Shown in pieces: positions 62,388-64,000 of a stretch of DNA of 64,000 bases. Both the position numbers and the translations under genes were made by a program. The notes under the pieces were generated by a model. It had not been told where the DNA came from and did not search any database. It saw only the letters and a program-made list of their open reading frames with translations. The stretch's first letter is position 1; each line of letters starts with the position of its first letter. Origin of the DNA: Microbacterium sp. AZCO (GTDB taxonomy: Bacteria; Actinomycetota; Actinomycetes; Actinomycetales; Microbacteriaceae); NCBI RefSeq assembly GCF_039614715.1, contig NZ_CP154857.1, forward strand, positions 992,001-1,056,000. Reading direction: 5' to 3'.

Positions 62388-64000
62388 CTACCCCACTTTG
62401 GGGTAGAAGAGCCCGAGTCCGTGGGCCTGCAGGATGCGGTACGCATCCTCGTAGGTCTTCGGCTCGGGCTCGCCGGGCGTGCCGTACCGCGCGAGCAGGA
62501 GGCCGACGAGTCCGCGGCCGGGCGGGCTGAGCGGCTTGTCCTTCTGCGCGCCGGTCCCGAGCGCCGTGAGGTCGTCGTCATCCGGATTCTGCGGCACGTA
62601 CATCGGCTGCACGACGGGCCACGTGCGCGGAGCGCGTGGGGTGTCGAGATTCACGATCGAGAACAGGTCGTTGGCACCGGCGTCCCGTCGGGAGATCGGG
62701 CGCAGGCCGTGCAGCCGGGACAGGGTGGCGATGACGGCGCCGTGGTGCAGCTCGTCGTGGATGATCGTTCCCGCCCGCGTGTAGGCGGAGACCGCGATCG
62801 CGGGCACGCGCACCCCGAGCCGGTCGAATCCGAAGCCCATCTCTCCTTCCTCCGCGTCCGCCACCGGCGGGGTGGCGGCCGGGGGAGGCACGTGGTCGTA
62901 TGTGCCGCCGTGCTCGTCGAAGGTGATGAGCAGCAGCGTGTTCATGGCGTTCGACCCCGTCGCGCTCGCGCTCGTCTTGATCGCGTCGTAGATGCTCGCC
63001 ACGAGCTTCTCTCCCGCCCGCACGTCGCTCACGGCCGAGTCGACGATCTCCTCGCGGCCGGCATCCCCCTCGCGCAGGATGCCGAACGGAGGATGGAAGT
63101 CGTTGTGGTTGTAGACCATCCGCGGCTCGATGAACGCGTAGTCGGGGAGGGTTCCGTTCTTCGCATCCTCATAGAAGCGGGTCATGTAGACGAAGCGGTC
63201 GGTGCGCCAGTACTCCTCCAGCACGGGCGCGTGCAGCACGCCCGTGAGCGAGACGAGCTGCAGCTCGTCGAAGTACACGCGCCAGGAGAGGCCGGCGTCC
63301 TCGAGCCGGTTGAAGATCGTCGGCGCGGCAGGAGCGTCGAGCCACTTCGCGTAGCCGCCGCCGTCCTGGTTGGTGACGAAGCCGTGCGACGTCGACGCGT
63401 GGAAGAACGAGCGGTTGCAATAGGTCTGCGACGGGACCGCTGCGAACCACGAGTCGAAGACCGCGAACTCGCGGGCGAGCGTGGACAGCACGGGAAGCTG
63501 CTCGGGGGAGAAGCCGCCCATGATCTGGGATGCCTCGTCAGCCGTGGGCTCCTTCCCCTGGTGCAGACGCGTCACGTTGTTCCAGTAGTCGCGGAGGAAG
63601 CCCTCCATCGTCGCGCGCGTGCCGCCCGGCGGCGCGTTGAAGGGCGCGGTCATGCCGGCGATCTCGCTCGTCGCATTCCCGGCGGGGATCACCGTGCCGA
63701 AGAGCTGCGTGTTGACGTGCGGGTACTCTTCGCCGGGATCGGGGTTCGGCGATCCCATCACGACGTCCGTCGGGCCGGAGTAGACGTGCGCCGCGACGCG
63801 CCGGCCATCGGGACCGACGTTGCCGTGGTCGCCGAACGCCAGCCCCTCGAAGGTCTCGCCGGTGTCGAGGTCGCGAGGCGTGTAGAGCCACCCCAGCAGG
63901 TTGTCGAAGGAGCGGTTCTCGCCCATGAAGACCACGACGTGGTCGAACCCCGGCTCCGGCCGGGGCGCGAGGGCGCCGTAGTCGTCGGCACCCTGCTGGT
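62388..64000 (-). CDS. Phospholipase C-like phosphoesterase, 5' end outside window
   Basis: The frame is open to the window edge, so the start and any signal peptide are missing. The first visible residues lead into FDHVVVFMGENRSFDN, the signature of the phosphoesterase family (PF04185) that includes bacterial phospholipases C and acid phosphatases. Later blocks are DSWFAAVPSQTYCNRSFFHA and LLLITFDEHGGTYDHVPPP, with the metal-binding Asp, Glu and His. Its 3' end lies 3 nt from the convergent E2 gene and no terminator separates them. Substrate (phospholipid or other phosphodiester) is not determined. Confidence 0.92.
   Translation of the reverse strand, partial: QQGADDYGALAPRPEPGFDHVVVFMGENRSFDNLLGWLYTPRDLDTGETFEGLAFGDHGNVGPDGRRVAAHVYSGPTDVVMGSPNPDPGEEYPHVNTQLFGTVIPAGNATSEIAGMTAPFNAPPGGTRATMEGFLRDYWNNVTRLHQGKEPTADEASQIMGGFSPEQLPVLSTLAREFAVFDSWFAAVPSQTYCNRSFFHASTSHGFVTNQDGGGYAKWLDAPAAPTIFNRLEDAGLSWRVYFDELQLVSLTGVLHAPVLEEYWRTDRFVYMTRFYEDAKNGTLPDYAFIEPRMVYNHNDFHPPFGILREGDAGREEIVDSAVSDVRAGEKLVASIYDAIKTSASATGSNAMNTLLLITFDEHGGTYDHVPPPAATPPVADAEEGEMGFGFDRLGVRVPAIAVSAYTRAGTIIHDELHHGAVIATLSRLHGLRPISRRDAGANDLFSIVNLDTPRAPRTWPVVQPMYVPQNPDDDDLTALGTGAQKDKPLSPPGRGLVGLLLARYGTPGEPEPKTYEDAYRILQAHGLGLFYPKVG

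Overview
The window is about 64 kb of a high-GC (about 70% by eye), gene-dense actinobacterial chromosome. The conserved runs uvrC-rapZ-whiA, gap-pgk-tpiA-secG-rbpA and tkt-tal-pgi-zwf-opcA-pgl, a cysteine-free type B L31 and many leaderless GTG/ATG genes point to Microbacteriaceae, most likely a Microbacterium-like organism. Genus is inference. I see no prophage, integrase, transposase, CRISPR array, tRNA or rRNA, so this is mostly core chromosome.

Layout. 1-12.7 kb: 5'-truncated glycine-rich protein, coaE, uvrB, a zinc-ribbon/OhrR divergon, a secreted 5'-nucleotidase, uvrA, uvrC, rapZ. 12.7-18.3 kb: whiA, sodA, then gap-pgk-tpiA-secG-rbpA. 18.4-26.5 kb (minus): tkt-tal-pgi-zwf-opcA-pgl, an upper-glycolysis and pentose-phosphate operon with several 4-nt overlaps. 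26.9-31 kb: ctaB and ctaA (heme O/heme A) around a repeat-flanked DUF559 endonuclease-like gene and a small membrane protein. 31.3-35.4 kb: sufB-sufD-Rieske-sufC-sufT without sufS or sufU. 35.4-38 kb: MalY-like C-S lyase and an MFS exporter. 38-42.9 kb: siderophore reductase plus a complete Fe-siderophore ABC importer behind a DtxR/IdeR-type box. 43-48.9 kb: small hypothetical gene, an unusual repeat-rich protein with a frameshift, bioY, an ABC-F ATPase, a SURF1 operon, a DUF4190 protein. 49-54.9 kb: fabG, hydrolase, serB, divergent glgC/glgA, ABC ATPase, rpmE2. 54.9-64 kb: DnaQ-like exonuclease, hydrolase, CGNR regulator, EamA exporter, Lrp/AsnC regulator divergent from a branched-chain 2-oxoacid dehydrogenase operon (E1 alpha, E1 beta, E2), and a phospholipase C-like phosphoesterase cut by the window edge.

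How they work together. Glycolysis, the pentose-phosphate pathway and glycogen/maltose-1-phosphate precursor synthesis make up the carbon core. CtaB, CtaA and SURF1 serve aa3 oxidase assembly; Suf and siderophore genes cover iron-sulfur and iron supply; UvrA, UvrB and UvrC cover excision repair. The clearest regulatory signal is a shared promoter, TGTCSGAG-N8-TANNNT placed 6-7 nt before a leaderless start. It sits in front of uvrB, uvrA, a DnaQ-like exonuclease and an alpha/beta hydrolase and resembles the RecA-independent (PafBC-type) damage promoter of mycobacteria. The best candidates for undescribed biology are the four 77-nt tandem repeats and related 33-nt modules flanking the DUF559 gene, and the repeat-rich protein at 43289-44186.
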